A DNA stretch of 64,000 nt. Origin: Klebsormidium nitens. Lineage: Eukaryota > Streptophyta > Klebsormidiophyceae > Klebsormidiales > Klebsormidiaceae. This document shows positions 13,478 to 25,400 of the stretch, one piece after another. The DNA lies in contig DF236969.1 in NCBI GenBank assembly GCA_000708835.1, positions 124,001 through 188,000 of the forward strand, given 5' to 3'. The notes beneath the pieces were generated by a model that did no database searches, was not told where the DNA came from, and saw only the letters and a list, made by a program, of their open reading frames with translations. The translations under genes and the position numbers were made by a program. Numbering within the stretch: the first letter of the stretch is position 1; each line of letters begins with the position of its first letter.

Positions 13478-14019
13478 GGGGAAGGTCACTTTGAAGTGGT
13501 ACCCCCCCTAATTATTTGTAGAGGGTTTTTGCCGGGAGCGCTAGGTCCCCCCCCCATACCCACGGCCCAAGTGGAATCGGAGCGTCGGGCCCCCCTCCCA
13601 TATATTTTTTCCGGATCAAGGCCCTGGGTACCCCCCCCATATCTGTATTTGGGAGAAGCCAAAAATGGATAGAGAAGTCGCTTATGCGGGCATATGAAAC
13701 CTTTTTCTTTGCTAATTTGCGTTCAAGATTTTCGTTTGGGGCATTTTGCAAGAAGTTTTTGACGAATATTAGTTCATATACGCCATTTGGAGCTTGATTT
13801 AGCCTCAGAATCACATGAAAATGGGGACTGGGCTCTACGTTCCCCCCCCTTGAGCTACCTAAAAGGCCAAGCTCGTTAGGTGCCCCCCCATCAAGCACTC
13901 CCGTGAGCAAAGTGTGGGTGTGTCCCCCCCCCATAGGGACCCCGAGCCGCGCACAGAGCCCTAGGCTCCCCCCCCTCACAAAAAATTAGGGGGCGTACCA
14001 CTTCAAAATGACCTTCCCC
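13478..14019. mobile_element. PIF/Harbinger-like MITE with TAA target-site duplication
   Basis: This is a 542-bp element with terminal inverted repeats of about 42 bp that differ at about three positions. The left end starts GGGGAAGGTCACTTTGAAG, and the right end is the inverse, TTCAAAATGACCTTCCCC. Both ends are flanked by TAA (13475-13477 and 14020-14022). A 3-bp TWA duplication and G-rich ends are typical of PIF/Harbinger elements. The interior has long C-runs, and an open frame across it on the minus strand shows no transposase motifs, so the element is non-autonomous. It inserted beside a (CA)n run. Confidence 0.82.
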
Positions 14020-14785
14020 TAAGCAGCCCGGCTGAGCTGGCACGAGGCTTGCTTAGCTGCTTATCACAGAGCAGAGTGTTATTAGGCCCCTTTTGAAAAC
14101 CGGCGGGCAATTTCAATACCCCTATACCTAAAACGGCCGTTTTAGCAATTGGCTGTAATTCTCGAACCCTCAAATCGACGCGGCTCTCTTCCAAAATTGC
14201 CACCCGGCTTTCCTAGAGAGTGACGGGAGAGTGACCGCCCCTCCGGCTCGTTTCGATCACGTTGCCCGATTGGGCAAACGTTGGCTCAACGTGGCTCAGG
14301 GCGTTACTAAACCGTAAGTTACCATCACTCTCAAAGTGGTTGGAATTGGAGCAAACTGGCAACAATGGCGGCCACGTTGGTAGTGACTCGATTGCTGGAA
14401 ACTTTTTCGTGCATTTTTCTCTTGGTCGAGGGCCGAATATCTGGGACATGACTGCTAGTGTTCGCGCTTTAGGGCTTCACAATCTTGTCAAATTGGCATC
14501 CGATCATGAATACTCATCGCATCTGCTCGTTTAAACTCTTGTCAATTTCCAAATTGTCAATTTCCAAATAGTACTTCGATTGCGTGCACACATGTACAAT
14601 GTCAAATCAACGCTAATTGCTACTACAAATGAACCTTTTAGCGTATCATTTGTACACGAATCTTGCAACAGCTGCCCAAGTCCTTGTCAATGTTCAAGTA
14701 CTTGACTCAACCAATTCCTATGATTCAAAGTGGCGGAAATGGACGTGCTTTTCACGTCATGCATGATGCTATATGCACATGAGAC

Positions 14786-17700
14786 CTACCTGCAATAATC
14801 AGGCAGGCCTCCGCCTATCTGCTCCTCTCGACTTCCTCCGATTGTGCCAACATCCCCGCTGCGGCCAGAAAGTAAAACCCCAGGCGTGTCACCATTCCCC
14901 TGGCCCGTCTTAACGTCGTCAAAGGTCCCCGGGGGCTCAAACTTCCTAGCATCATCGTCGCTGTAAACTCCTGGAGCAGCCACAAATTCGGAGTAATAGC
15001 GGGACCACGGCTGAATCCCTACCCGACCATCGTCCCGTTGGTAATCTTCGACGGGACCAGGTGCACTGTATAAGTATATGGCAGCGACGGTCGCCAGGGC
15101 GACTGCCCCGGCGAGAACGTATTTTCGTGCAGCGAACGGATCCAAGGACACCTGCAGAACGTGGAGATTTTCCTCTTTCAGAAAGGAAGCAAGAGAGATG
15201 TTGAAAAAACATGCATCGCAGAACCAAGCACGACAGAGGCAAAGAAAGGGAGGCGGAACGATCTGAAAGTCGCAAAAGTCTGGAAATCTTCCCTTTGATC
15301 GAGGATAGGTTTTGTACAGGTGTTGATACAAAGCAAGCCTAGAATTGCCAAAAGGGATGAAAAGAACACCCACACGCGACGTCTGGATTTCTCCATGCCG
15401 CCGACTCCGGATGTACCCCAAAATCGAGGTAGGTAATACAACAGTCGATTGCCCCCACCTGTTCGTCCGAGCCGGCGCTCGGCAGTCGGATGAAGAGTGC
15501 GGGCACGAGGATGAATGCGCGCACGACCTGCTGGAACTCACTGTCCTCGTGCGTGTTGGACGAGTAACTCAGCAGCAGCAACGAGCAGCTAGCTAAAGAC
15601 ACGCCCAGCCCAGTCAGCACCGACTTGAGCCGCCGCAGTATCGGTTTTACCTGAATACATAAAGCAGGGTCATTCTAATTAGAAGCAGGGAGTTCGTAGC
15701 TGTCACAGATCGGCGAAGAAAGAAGTGAAAAGGTGTTTAATGAGAAGCGCCGACAAGGACTTGTCACAAGTCAGCATAGTCCGATCAGAAGATTTCAGAT
15801 GTGGCGATCAAAACGTCTTTGACTGGCAACTTGTGTCAACTTGCGGTCAAGTGTTTCTTACAAGAGCGACAAGTGCTTGAACCTATATACTGTGGACAGC
15901 TTGGAGATGCAACGCGCCTTGATATGAACGGAGGCTTCGACACTCGAACTTGTAAAGCAAATCGGTTTGGTTTGTCAGGAGCAAATCCTAGAGCAAGTCG
16001 AGTCATAGAGCGCCCTTTCCTTGTTCCCTTTAGTGGCGCGCACTGCCGAGAATCAACGAACATAAGAAAATGGGTACACAGGGTTCGTCGGTTTATATGG
16101 ACCAAAACTGCTCAGCCTACTCTGGATCGTCTCCTCCTGTCGTCGGCACGAGGCACTCCAAGTATTTGTAGGAGCTTGAAAGAAGAACATAAGTTCGCGC
16201 GACTCACTCGGTATGTCCCAAGCAATCTGTCTCGTGCAATCACCTCCGGCGTTTTTATCCACGTCTGTCCATCGTACCACCCACTCTCCTCGTCTGCAAC
16301 AATGGCACGTGCCTTTCAGCTTCCGAGGAATTTTCATGTTGCGGTCAGTTTCACTGAAGTTGAAAGCCCTGTCACAGACTGGAAACCAATCAAGTACTTC
16401 AATTCAATGCACAAGGGAAAAAGGATCTAAAGCGCAGCAAGGATCCACAGCGAGACCACATTGGGGGGAAAGAATTTGTGCAGGATAATCGAAAGATGTT
16501 TGAATTGACGAAGGTGGAAACGCCTCACATTCAACAGCAGCGTTTGTCAGGCGGTCACCCACGTACTGCCAGCCCATGTACAGCCGCACCACCGCCACAG
16601 TGACAGACAAAAGCGCCCCCGCTAAAGCTCCCACTGCGACCTTCAAGGGGTCCTGCGAAAGAGGGGCATCGGTTGTTGAACCTCCTTTATACTCCTCAGT
16701 CCAGTTGCGCACCAAGGTACAGACTGTCAGCAAACCTTGACCCGAATGCAAGCAACCAAACCGAGATGAACTGGAGGTCAACAAAGATTGTCAGTGATTA
16801 TTTGGAAGTGTCAAAAACTCGATTCGGCAGTTTTTTCAGAAATGGTTGGGCTTCTAAGAGCAGTTCAAGTGTGTTGGGCCTGTTCAAGAAGTTCTTCAAG
16901 CGAGCGAAGGGACTGCAGGTCCACAACAGAAGACCCGTGTTCTTGAAAGGGTTATATGTTGTCACTTATTTATGTTCAGGGGCTTGTTGAATCATGGACT
17001 TTTATCGACAGGACGACCTTCCAAGCATGGAGATAGCGGGACCTATCGAACCCGTTGGCGAGCAAGTTTGAGCGTCCAGAAGAGCTCCTGAAAGTACTTG
17101 ACATGCTTTACCCTTTTTCTACCATTGAACAAGTCCAGAAGAGTCTCGGCAAGTTAGTTCATGATGTTAAGCTTTCTCTGCCGTTGAAGCAGGCCCAAAG
17201 CCCGCCCTTCAAGACTAAGGGGCCCCTAGAGAAGGAAGGGCGGTGAGTGGCACCAGATTCAGCTTGCAGAATGCTGCTAGTTTCAGATGAGAATGTCGTG
17301 AACCTCTTCCAAAAAGATGACCACTCAAATCTCAATTGCTGTTGAACTCCTGATCCTAAAAGGGGTTTTTATTGAAGCCTAGCTTGACATGCTTCGGTCT
17401 CCTCAATGAAAAGGCAAGGACAATGAGGAAGTGATGGCACAGTCAATCACTGGGATACAACGCAGCGCATGCAGCACCAATTTGATCAGAATGGGTACAA
17501 AACCGACCAAAGCAAGCAGATCAAAGGTCTCTTAAACCAGGGCATAGCAGAACTTTTTCACGAATCTCTGGACTCAAATAGCTGTCCACATTTACTGGAA
17601 CAGAAAAAAGTTCTCGACACTTTTCAAAGCATGTTGCCCTTGCACTCTTGTACTCAGAGCTTGCCAGCCAGTCTATCCTTGCATTGAGAGCAGATTCGAA

Positions 17701-18269
17701 ATAGAGAAACCATGCGCCCTGCTTTAAAACTACGAATGATGCACCATAACTCTCACCTCTGATGGATCAAAACTCAGGCTCGCGACGGGCCAGCCCAGAA
17801 AGGCAAACACTCCGCACCCAAGAATTCCCAACCGCAGTGCAAATTCTGTGGGCTCTTTCTGGGCCCAAGAAAAAAAGTTTGAGCTGCTGAGGGACTTGTA
17901 CTCGTTGATCGGCTGCTGATCCAGGGGGACGGGGCACTTTGCTCCGTCCCCTCTTTCCGCAAACAGGGGGTCTTCCTCGGTTGAATTCCCCTCTCGATTG
18001 CCTCCCCGTGAAAGCGAACCAGAATTGTCCTTATTCATAGCCCTGCATACATGGCTGCATGGCCGATTGCTCCTTGGCACCCTATAACCCTTCAATGTTA
18101 TAGCTGGATTGAGGCTCCGTAGGGGACCATAAACTATCCTTACGGGCTCGTGTGCAAGAGCTGGGAGCGCACAACCGCTGGCCACCACCCTCCCATTGCT
18201 GCTGACTTGAGCAGAAATTTCGGCCCCCAAAGCGTGCACAGACGCCCGGCCCTGAAGGCTCTGCGCCAT
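14786..18269 (-). CDS. CGLD27: CGLD27 (DUF1230/Ycf36 family) chloroplast membrane protein
   Basis: Five exons join in phase: 18269-17757, 16652-16529, 16293-16208, 15650-15459, 15151-14786, giving 426 residues. After an N-terminal region of about 105 residues that looks like a plastid transit peptide comes the family signature CPVPLDQQPINEYKSL (residues 112-127). A hydrophobic span follows, then VVRLYMGWQYVGDRL and the block YEESGWYDGQTWIKTPEV, split across the exon 2/3 junction. Next are VKPILRRLKSVL and a C-terminal YSDDDARKFEPPGTF. Four membrane spans are likely (near 146-165, 175-194, 250-270 and 315-334). CGLD27 (conserved in green lineage and diatoms 27) is a thylakoid/plastid protein linked to iron limitation in Arabidopsis and Chlamydomonas; it is encoded as ycf36 in some red-algal plastids. 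The C-terminal tail after residue 390 is longer than I recall for Arabidopsis. Confidence 0.93.
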
Positions 18270-18800
18270 GGTATTCTTTAGAAACGAAGGGGCACCTCCA
18301 AGTCGAAATCAGATCAAGACGGTCGTCCCCATGGAGGCTGCAGCCAGCTCCAGCTGCTGCAAATGACCTGCTGGTGGCTGGCACATTGCTGGCACAATGC
18401 TGGCACAATTTCAATGCAGCCTGCATGATGGGACTCAATTTTAGTCTCGGTCTAGTTCTCCAAAAAGCAACTTCCCGAGGGCTTTTCACATTACGATTTT
18501 CTGGGTCCTGGACCTGGGTCTATCATTGAATCTGGAAGGTGCTTGTGTGAACTGGCCCTCGCCGCGTGGAGGGGGACGCTGATTGGCTGCAGCAACACAG
18601 CTTGCAAAGAAGGAGACGCCAGGCTGTTGCTCAGCTCAAAGCTAGGAACTGGAAAGGAAGGAGGAAGGAGCAGGAAGAAGCTGTTCTACCACCGTACTCT
18701 AGGTAGTACTGGATTAAAATTAGATGCTGAGAGGTGCCCGTTGAGAGGTGCCTTGTTTCCCGGAACCCTGTAAGCGCGGGGTAGATTGGTGATTGCCACC
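18270..18800. promoter_or_regulatory. Probable bidirectional promoter, CGLD27 and SAR1
   Basis: This 531-bp spacer separates two divergent start codons, so it must hold the promoters and 5' leaders of both genes. An ATTGG (inverse CCAAT) motif is visible near 18580. I found no convincing TATA box placed for either gene. Confidence 0.5.
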
Positions 18801-20968
18801 ATGTTCATTGTTGACTGGTTCTACGGGATTCTAGCGACCCTAGGTCTATGGCAGAAGGAGGCAAAGATTCTTTTCTTGGGGCTGGACAACGCCGGCAAAA
18901 CGACGTTGTTGCACATGCTCAAGGATGAGGTCCGTATCTGAAGTTGTTCAAACCTTCTTTCAGTGCTATCTGCTTTTTTCTGTTTTTGCATGTCAACAGA
19001 GAACTGTTTTGGAAGCTTGTACCCCCAGCTCATTGCTCAACCTCATGCTTGGCCTCTGCTAAAGGAAGATGCATTGTTAGATGATGCATGCATCTCTGAG
19101 CTCCCTGATTGTTAGGTCGATCTTCTCAGCGTGAGCTGTTGATGAAACCTTGCCCTTGCTTTATCTTGAGAGTGTCTGATCCAGTTCTCCCTATGCAGCG
19201 GTTGGCGCAACATCAACCAACGCAATATCCAACGTCCGAAGAGCTCAGCATCGGGAAGATCAAGTTCAAGGCTTTTGATCTAGGCGGTCACCAGATTGCC
19301 CGCAGGGTCTGGAAGGATTACTATGCAAAGGTGCGTTGCACTTGTCAACATGCAGTGTTTTCTGGATCTAAAATGCACGGAAACTGCTGAAAACCTTGAC
19401 TGACAGCAAGGCACAGGGCTGGTTCAATCTCTGGCAATTATGTTTTGCAAGCCGTTCTTATACAATCAATGTTAAGGGGGTCCGACTATGTTAGGGTTGC
19501 GCAGATCCAAGAAGGTAGCCCATGAATCTTGGAAATTGACGAGGAAGGGACACTCTTTATTCCATTCCATGATTGTGATGTGGCTAAATCCGGACAGGCG
19601 TTGAGGTTTTCAGCAGCAATGTTGAGCAGGGCGAGAAAGAAGATCAAAAGCGGCGGTTACTTTTAGTTTATTTGCAAGGGCTTGTGCCTCCATGAACCTA
19701 TGGGTTTTGCCAATTGCTTATGTTTCCGGGACCGACCTGTTTGTTAGGAATCCTGTCTGGCTAGATCGAAAAATTAGGGTTTTGCAAAGTCAGCTTTCAT
19801 TTGTCTCAGTTAAGCTACTGACGATGGGTTTTTTTAAAGTTACAGTGTATCATCATATCTTTGCTCATCTTTATCTTGGTACCGTTTGTTATTGTTGAAG
19901 GGAGCAAAGCTCACTGCCACATCTTCTGCCCAACATCTTCTGTGGCTTGGCGCTTTCATATGTCGGTCTGCATTGGGGGTTGGACGGAGTTTGTTCATCC
20001 TTTATTCTGCAAGTTTTACGGAGCATCAGCAGGATCAGAGATTTGTCCAATCAAAGGCAGCATGGAGTGTAGCATAAATTTTAAACAAGCTTTGGCGTTG
20101 GGAATCACCTGAAGCGTCGCAAAATGGTGTCACCCTATAAGATTAACACCAGGCTTGATGCGCGAGTCCTACAAGGACACTTTTGCACTTCCGAGGATGG
20201 TCACAGTATGGCTTCTTTTGCTACCGGCTGCTGTTCTACTCTCTTTAAAAGCAAGCGGAGTGCTTCGTCTAAGCTCTTCGTCTCTAACAAGGTCGGCCAA
20301 GAAACTTGGCTACGTTGCAAGTGGACGAGCTAATATCTTCTCCGGGTGTCTTCCCTTGCTTGTCCGCGACCGAAATCCTTTTCCATGGTGTCCGCAAGTA
20401 ACTTCGGATGGTCAGGAGGCTCGCTTCCAGACGTTTTTGCCGCTACCTTGGCAGAGCTGAAGCCATTACAAGCTTACATGTCATCTGTCTGCGACCTCGG
20501 CAGAGTAACTCGAAGGGCAGGCTGGCGACGGCTCGTTTAGTGCGTCAAGGCAAGCAATGAACAGGAACAGCAGCGCAGCAAGACAGCTAGCCGTCACAAA
20601 TCTTTGACCTTCTTGCGTACTACTGAACATTACGTTTTCGCTTTCAGGTGGATGCGATTGTGTACCTGGTCGACGCCGTCGACAAGGACCGGTTCCCTGA
20701 ATCCAAGAAGGAGCTAGACGCCCTCTTGTCAGACGACTCCCTCGGTACAGTTCCGTTCCTGGTCCTCGGCAACAAGATTGACATCCCGATGGCCGCGTCA
20801 GAAGACGAGCTCCGGTACTCTCTTGGCCTTACAAATTACACGACCGGCAAGGGAAAGGTCAACCTAGAGACGACAAACATGCGGCCGATCGAGGTCTTCA
20901 TGTGCAGTGTTGTTCGGAGGATGGGCTACGGGGAGGGCTTCAGATGGGTCTCACAGTATATCAAGTAG
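18801..20968 (+). CDS. SAR1: Small GTPase SAR1 (COPII coat initiation)
   Basis: Three exons (18801-18929, 19199-19330, 20648-20968) join in phase 0 to give exactly 193 residues, the plant SAR1 length. The N-terminal amphipathic/STAR segment is [17 protein letters not shown]. The P-loop GLDNAGKTT spans residues 27-35, DLGGH ends at His74, and NKID starts at Asn129. The protein ends WVSQYIK. SAR1-GTP inserts its N-terminal helix in the ER membrane and recruits Sec23/Sec24 to form COPII vesicles. All key GTPase residues are present, so it should be active. The first intron has a weak donor (GTCCGT). The second is 1317 bp, unusually long for this window. Confidence 0.97.
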
Positions 20969-22408
20969 GGCTTTACTGAGGGAATGCACTCGACACGCTG
21001 ACCGGCAGACGTCTTGATCTGGATGTATCTTAGGGTCGCTGCTGTGTAATCAGGGATAGCCATGTCGGAAGGATCATGCTTCTGTCTTTGCAACTGAGCC
21101 AATAAAGGGGGAATACGGGCCAGGATGATGTATGTCTTCACTGCGGTAAAGAGGTGGGCAACAAGTAACTGCTAGTTGTAAATGGAGCTGCGTATGATAC
21201 ATTCGCCAAGTCGGATTCTGATCTAGTGTATCTGAGCTCAGCATCTCTATTTTCATGGTGCCTCGAAACTCCTGTGTCTAGCTCGCTCGAATCCTCTCCA
21301 TCATGCACTGACTAGCTGAGAGGATTGTGGCTCATTTTGCAATCATGGATAATCAGACATATGACAACTTGTTACACACCGCGGTGCTGAAAGTCCCGCT
21401 TGAACCATTGGGAATCGTCATGTATAGCAGGTTATAGTCGTTTGTATGCGGTGCTGGCACATATACATACTAGCTAGCAAGGTGCACATGTGCAATTTGA
21501 GTCTGCACCCCTCGGGGGTTTCCACGACATCCATCATTGCGCCTGAACACTTCACGCACTCGGACTCATCTTCGAGACCCGATCAGACGCGGGTTTAGTA
21601 TATGAGTGAATGCATGATTGCTGCTGCCTCAGCAGGCCTCAAGCTCATGGCTAGGCTCACATGTGGATCTGCATGAGCATGTCCAATGCATGATCTCGAA
21701 TTCCAGCATGAACTTGCATTACGTCGAAATGTTAAGACATGAATTTTTTGTGAGTGACGGCCTTGGATATGTCATGACGGTACGTACTGAGAATCAGGCA
21801 TGATATGGCGAGCTCCAATCTAACAAAGGCTGCCATAGCCAATCTAGCTTAACCTTGAGCCGCCTCCATGCACCCCGTCCACAGAGCCTGATGTGGCCAG
21901 CCGAGAAACACTTGAAGTTCGGGGCTTTTACAATAAGACTTGATAAATTAAAATTTACCAGATTCACAAACGGCGGCTGGATTTGATTTAAAGTGAGCGG
22001 CCCGATGACACATCGAATTTCGATCATGTCAGCCTTCTTCATGTCAATGATTCTTCGAATCCATGATTTTCTCTTTCGAACGCCGTAGCCAACTGGGCCA
22101 TAGGCTTCTTATGGCATACTAGCATCTCAAAAGAGAAAAGAGCGTCTGCATATGATGCAAGCGTTTCGGCCAGGCGCGGACAATCTATCACCATAACGCT
22201 TAGGATCAGGACGTTACACCAGCTAGTCAGGAGCTTGATTAGTAGCGACTCGGTCTCAGCAAATTAGGTGTAACAGTATGGTCTTGCACCTGTTCCTCGG
22301 TCAATAGTACTCTGTTACTACTCTCAACATAAGTCGATCTACAGCGCAAAGACTCGTGCTGTCCTCTTCTCACTGGCCGCATTCACAAGATCAACATCAT
22401 TCTCCCTT
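20969..22408. other. Convergent intergenic spacer, SAR1 and TMC genes
   Basis: This is the 3' region shared by two convergent genes. I see no further coding segment or structured repeat. Presumed polyadenylation sites for both genes lie here, but I cannot place them confidently. Confidence 0.5.
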
Positions 22409-25400
22409 TCATCTCCTCATCCTAGTCGTCTGTAAAAGGGCCGATTGCGACGTGTACGAGCTAGTGGACATGACGGATCTCGCGCTTTCCGGCTGTGGGC
22501 TCTGTGGACTGGTGGGCGTGTGCGGGCTGCGGGGGCTTTGACGCGACGGGCTGCCGTTTCGACTCCTCGCCAGGAGCATCGACTTCTGGGGGGCCACGTG
22601 GGCCGGGGTGCTGCGTCCGCTGACGCTCAATGGGCTCGGGCTGAGGCCCATGGACTGGAGGCGGATGTCGCTGATCTTCTGGTGGGTCTCTTTCCTGCGG
22701 TCGGCAGAGAAGCACGCATTGGGGAAGAGCGGCAAATGACTTAGTGTCGCTTTTGGAATGTGCTTCAAAACGCTCTCATTTGAGTTGGCTGAGGGCTCGT
22801 TATTTTCGAACGCATGGAGGTGGAATAGCAGCAAGAGTGACGTCAGGAATGGATCTCAGGGAGGAATGCATGGAAGCAAGAGCAATTCAATGCTAGACAT
22901 GATCTGTCATGGCGGTACATTCTGCTCTGTGGAAGCCCTTTGAGGGGGCACTCGTTTAGACGCACGGCAATTGACTATCAAGTCGCCCCTTGGCAAAGTG
23001 GACATTTGTAAGCGCAGACGCTTCGCTAGAATGTAAAAACCAAAAGCGAACGAAACCGGACAGCTAGGTTGAACACTTCACCCCGCAACAACAGGAACCA
23101 GACGCCTAGCCGCCGATCCGCAGAGCCACACAACGCTGAAAGCGGCCCATTCGTGGAGACAGCAGACGCGAAACGTAGATAACAAACATTCATCCAACTT
23201 AGGGAGAAGGCAAGGAAGAATTATGTGCGCGCACCTGTAATTGGACAGTTCCTTTTGGGTCATGGCCATGGAGTTTTGGTACTTGGTCTCTTTCGCGCGA
23301 ACTAGAATGAGCGCGAAGACGAGCAGTGCGATGACACCCCCGAGAATGGCGGGGTTGCCGACGTACTGGAAAGCCAGATGGAGGGCGGCTGGAAGCAAAA
23401 GAGAGGGGGACGGTAAGTGCATTCGGAAAAGAGGGGCTGAGTGCAGTCGAAAAAGAGCGAGCGGTGAACGCAACCGGAAAGGGCGGGCAATGAGTGCGCT
23501 TCAAAAAGCATCTGGGAACTCAAAGGACACCATTGATGCTTACGGGTGATATGCCGGGCTTGCTGATCAAAAAGAGTCTCAAATGGAAACAGGAGACGAT
23601 CTACTACGCCAAAAACAAAACTGAAGAGCAGCAGAGAAGGATGAGACGAGAGAATAAAGAGCAGCAGAAACGGCCAAGTGGGGCGGAAACAGTGCAAGAG
23701 CCATTGACGTTACGTGGAAGAAGCAGAGTCTTGAAATAGAAGAGCATGTACAGGAAAGCAGAAGAAGACATTATTACGAAGACAGAAGATAAAAGCCAGG
23801 CACTCACGCGGCGCGCGGTCGATGTAGTAGTTGATCCGTTTCTGCATGCTGGAGAAGGCGTGCGGGCCGCACGCCTCGTGCGTCTGCAAAAAGGAGATGG
23901 TGGCGGGGACGCTGCACAGAAGGAGCGTCACCAGCAGCAGGCCGTACGTCAGGTTGCTCGTGCGGCTCGCGCTGTACGTCTTCTCGGGGGGGGCGCACGT
24001 CGCCAGGGCCACGTTCTGGGAAAAAGTAGGGGGGAAGAGATTAGGGATTAGACGACTTATGTGTGACCAGGGCCAGGTTGTAGAAGAAATAAGGGGAACG
24101 AGGTGGGAGTATAATAAGGGGTGCGGCGCAAGTCGCCGGGGCCACGTTCTGGAAGAGGAGAGAGGGGGGGAAAAAGTGAATGCGTTCCTCTTTTAGGTGA
24201 AAAAGTGAGAGAGGACGGGTGATGGGAAGATCTGAAGTGTTTTTCTCGGGGGTTGCGCACGTTGCCAGGGCCACATTCCAAAATGGAGGGGGGGAGAAGG
24301 GACGACCTCAGCGCGTGCGTTTCGTTTCAGGGACCAGCTTTGAAGGAGAGGAGGGGCGATGAGAGGTTTGAAGTGTTTCTCTGTGGGGGGGCGCACGTCA
24401 CCAGGGTCACGTTCTGAAATGGGGAGGGGGGGACGAGATTAGTGACTGCATTTCTCTTTTCGGGGACCAGGTTCTGGAAGGAAGGGGGGGGCGATGGGAA
24501 ATTCCGAAGTGTTTCTCTGTTGCGGGGCGACCATCGCTAGGGCCACGTTCTGGAAGAAGGGGGGGGACGAGATTAGTACACGCGTTCCTCTTTTTGAGGA
24601 CCAAGATTTAACAGGGAGGAGGGGCGATCAGACGCGGGTCCCTGTGGGGGCCTGCACGTCGCCAGGGTCACTTTTTGAAGTACGGGGGGTAAGACGGGAT
24701 TGATGCTTGCGTTATTTGAAGGGGGCGCACCTCGCCAGGGCCACGTACTGGAGGGAAGGGAGGGAGGGACAAAACAAACACATCTGTTCCTGTCTTGGGG
24801 GAGGTCTGTGCGTGATCAGGGGGTCCTGTTTTGGAAGGGAGGGGGGAAAATGACTTCTCATGTTATTCTTTAAGGGGGCGCACTCGCCAGGCCACGTGTT
24901 GGAAGGAAGGGGGTGGGAACAAGACTACTCTTTGGAATTGCTTTTGTGGGGCTCGTGCGTGACCAGGGGGTAATGTTCCAGAAGGGAGTTATCTAAACTG
25001 TCTCTGCCTCTTTGGGGCGGCAACGTTGCCAGGGCGACATTTTGCGAGCACCGGGGGCAAAAAGTCACTCCCGTGGAAGAAGGAGGGGGCAATTGGCAAA
25101 AGGACAATAGGCACAGAAAGAGACGAGTCCTGAGCGGATATTGGGCGGACACTCATGAAGCTAGGGCCAAGCTCGTATTTGAAAGGGGAGATGGTGGAAG
25201 ACTCGGATCAGTCTGGACGACCTTCACGGGTTCGTAATGGCGTAAGGGGCACGAATTCGAAATAGGAGGGGCCCAAACAATTTGTGCAGGCAATTTTCGT
25301 TTAGGTGGTATTTTTGGCAAAGCCACATACGATCATCTCCGCGTGCAAACCTGCACAATAACACCGGTCTCTAAAGGCGGTCACAGCAAATGCTTCCGGT

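Larger units (their letters stand above)
10286..14785. other. Repeat-rich intergenic region
   Basis: There is no gene-like exon in 4.5 kb. The region contains a fold-back element (11366-11658), degenerate GGGTAAA-type minisatellite repeats (about 12690-12900) and a MITE (13478-14019). The rest I could not interpret. Confidence 0.6.

Noticed and set aside
13512-13979. 155-codon minus-strand frame
   Set aside because: Lies inside the MITE and owes its openness to C-runs that read as Gly/Pro.
16053-16337. 94-codon minus-strand frame
   Set aside because: Overlaps CGLD27 exon 3 in the wrong frame; the true frame carries the GWYDGQ block.
24057-25048. CRISPR-like array
   Set aside because: Repeats are degenerate, spacers are purine-rich and not unique, and the units match the neighbouring exon edge in a eukaryotic intron.
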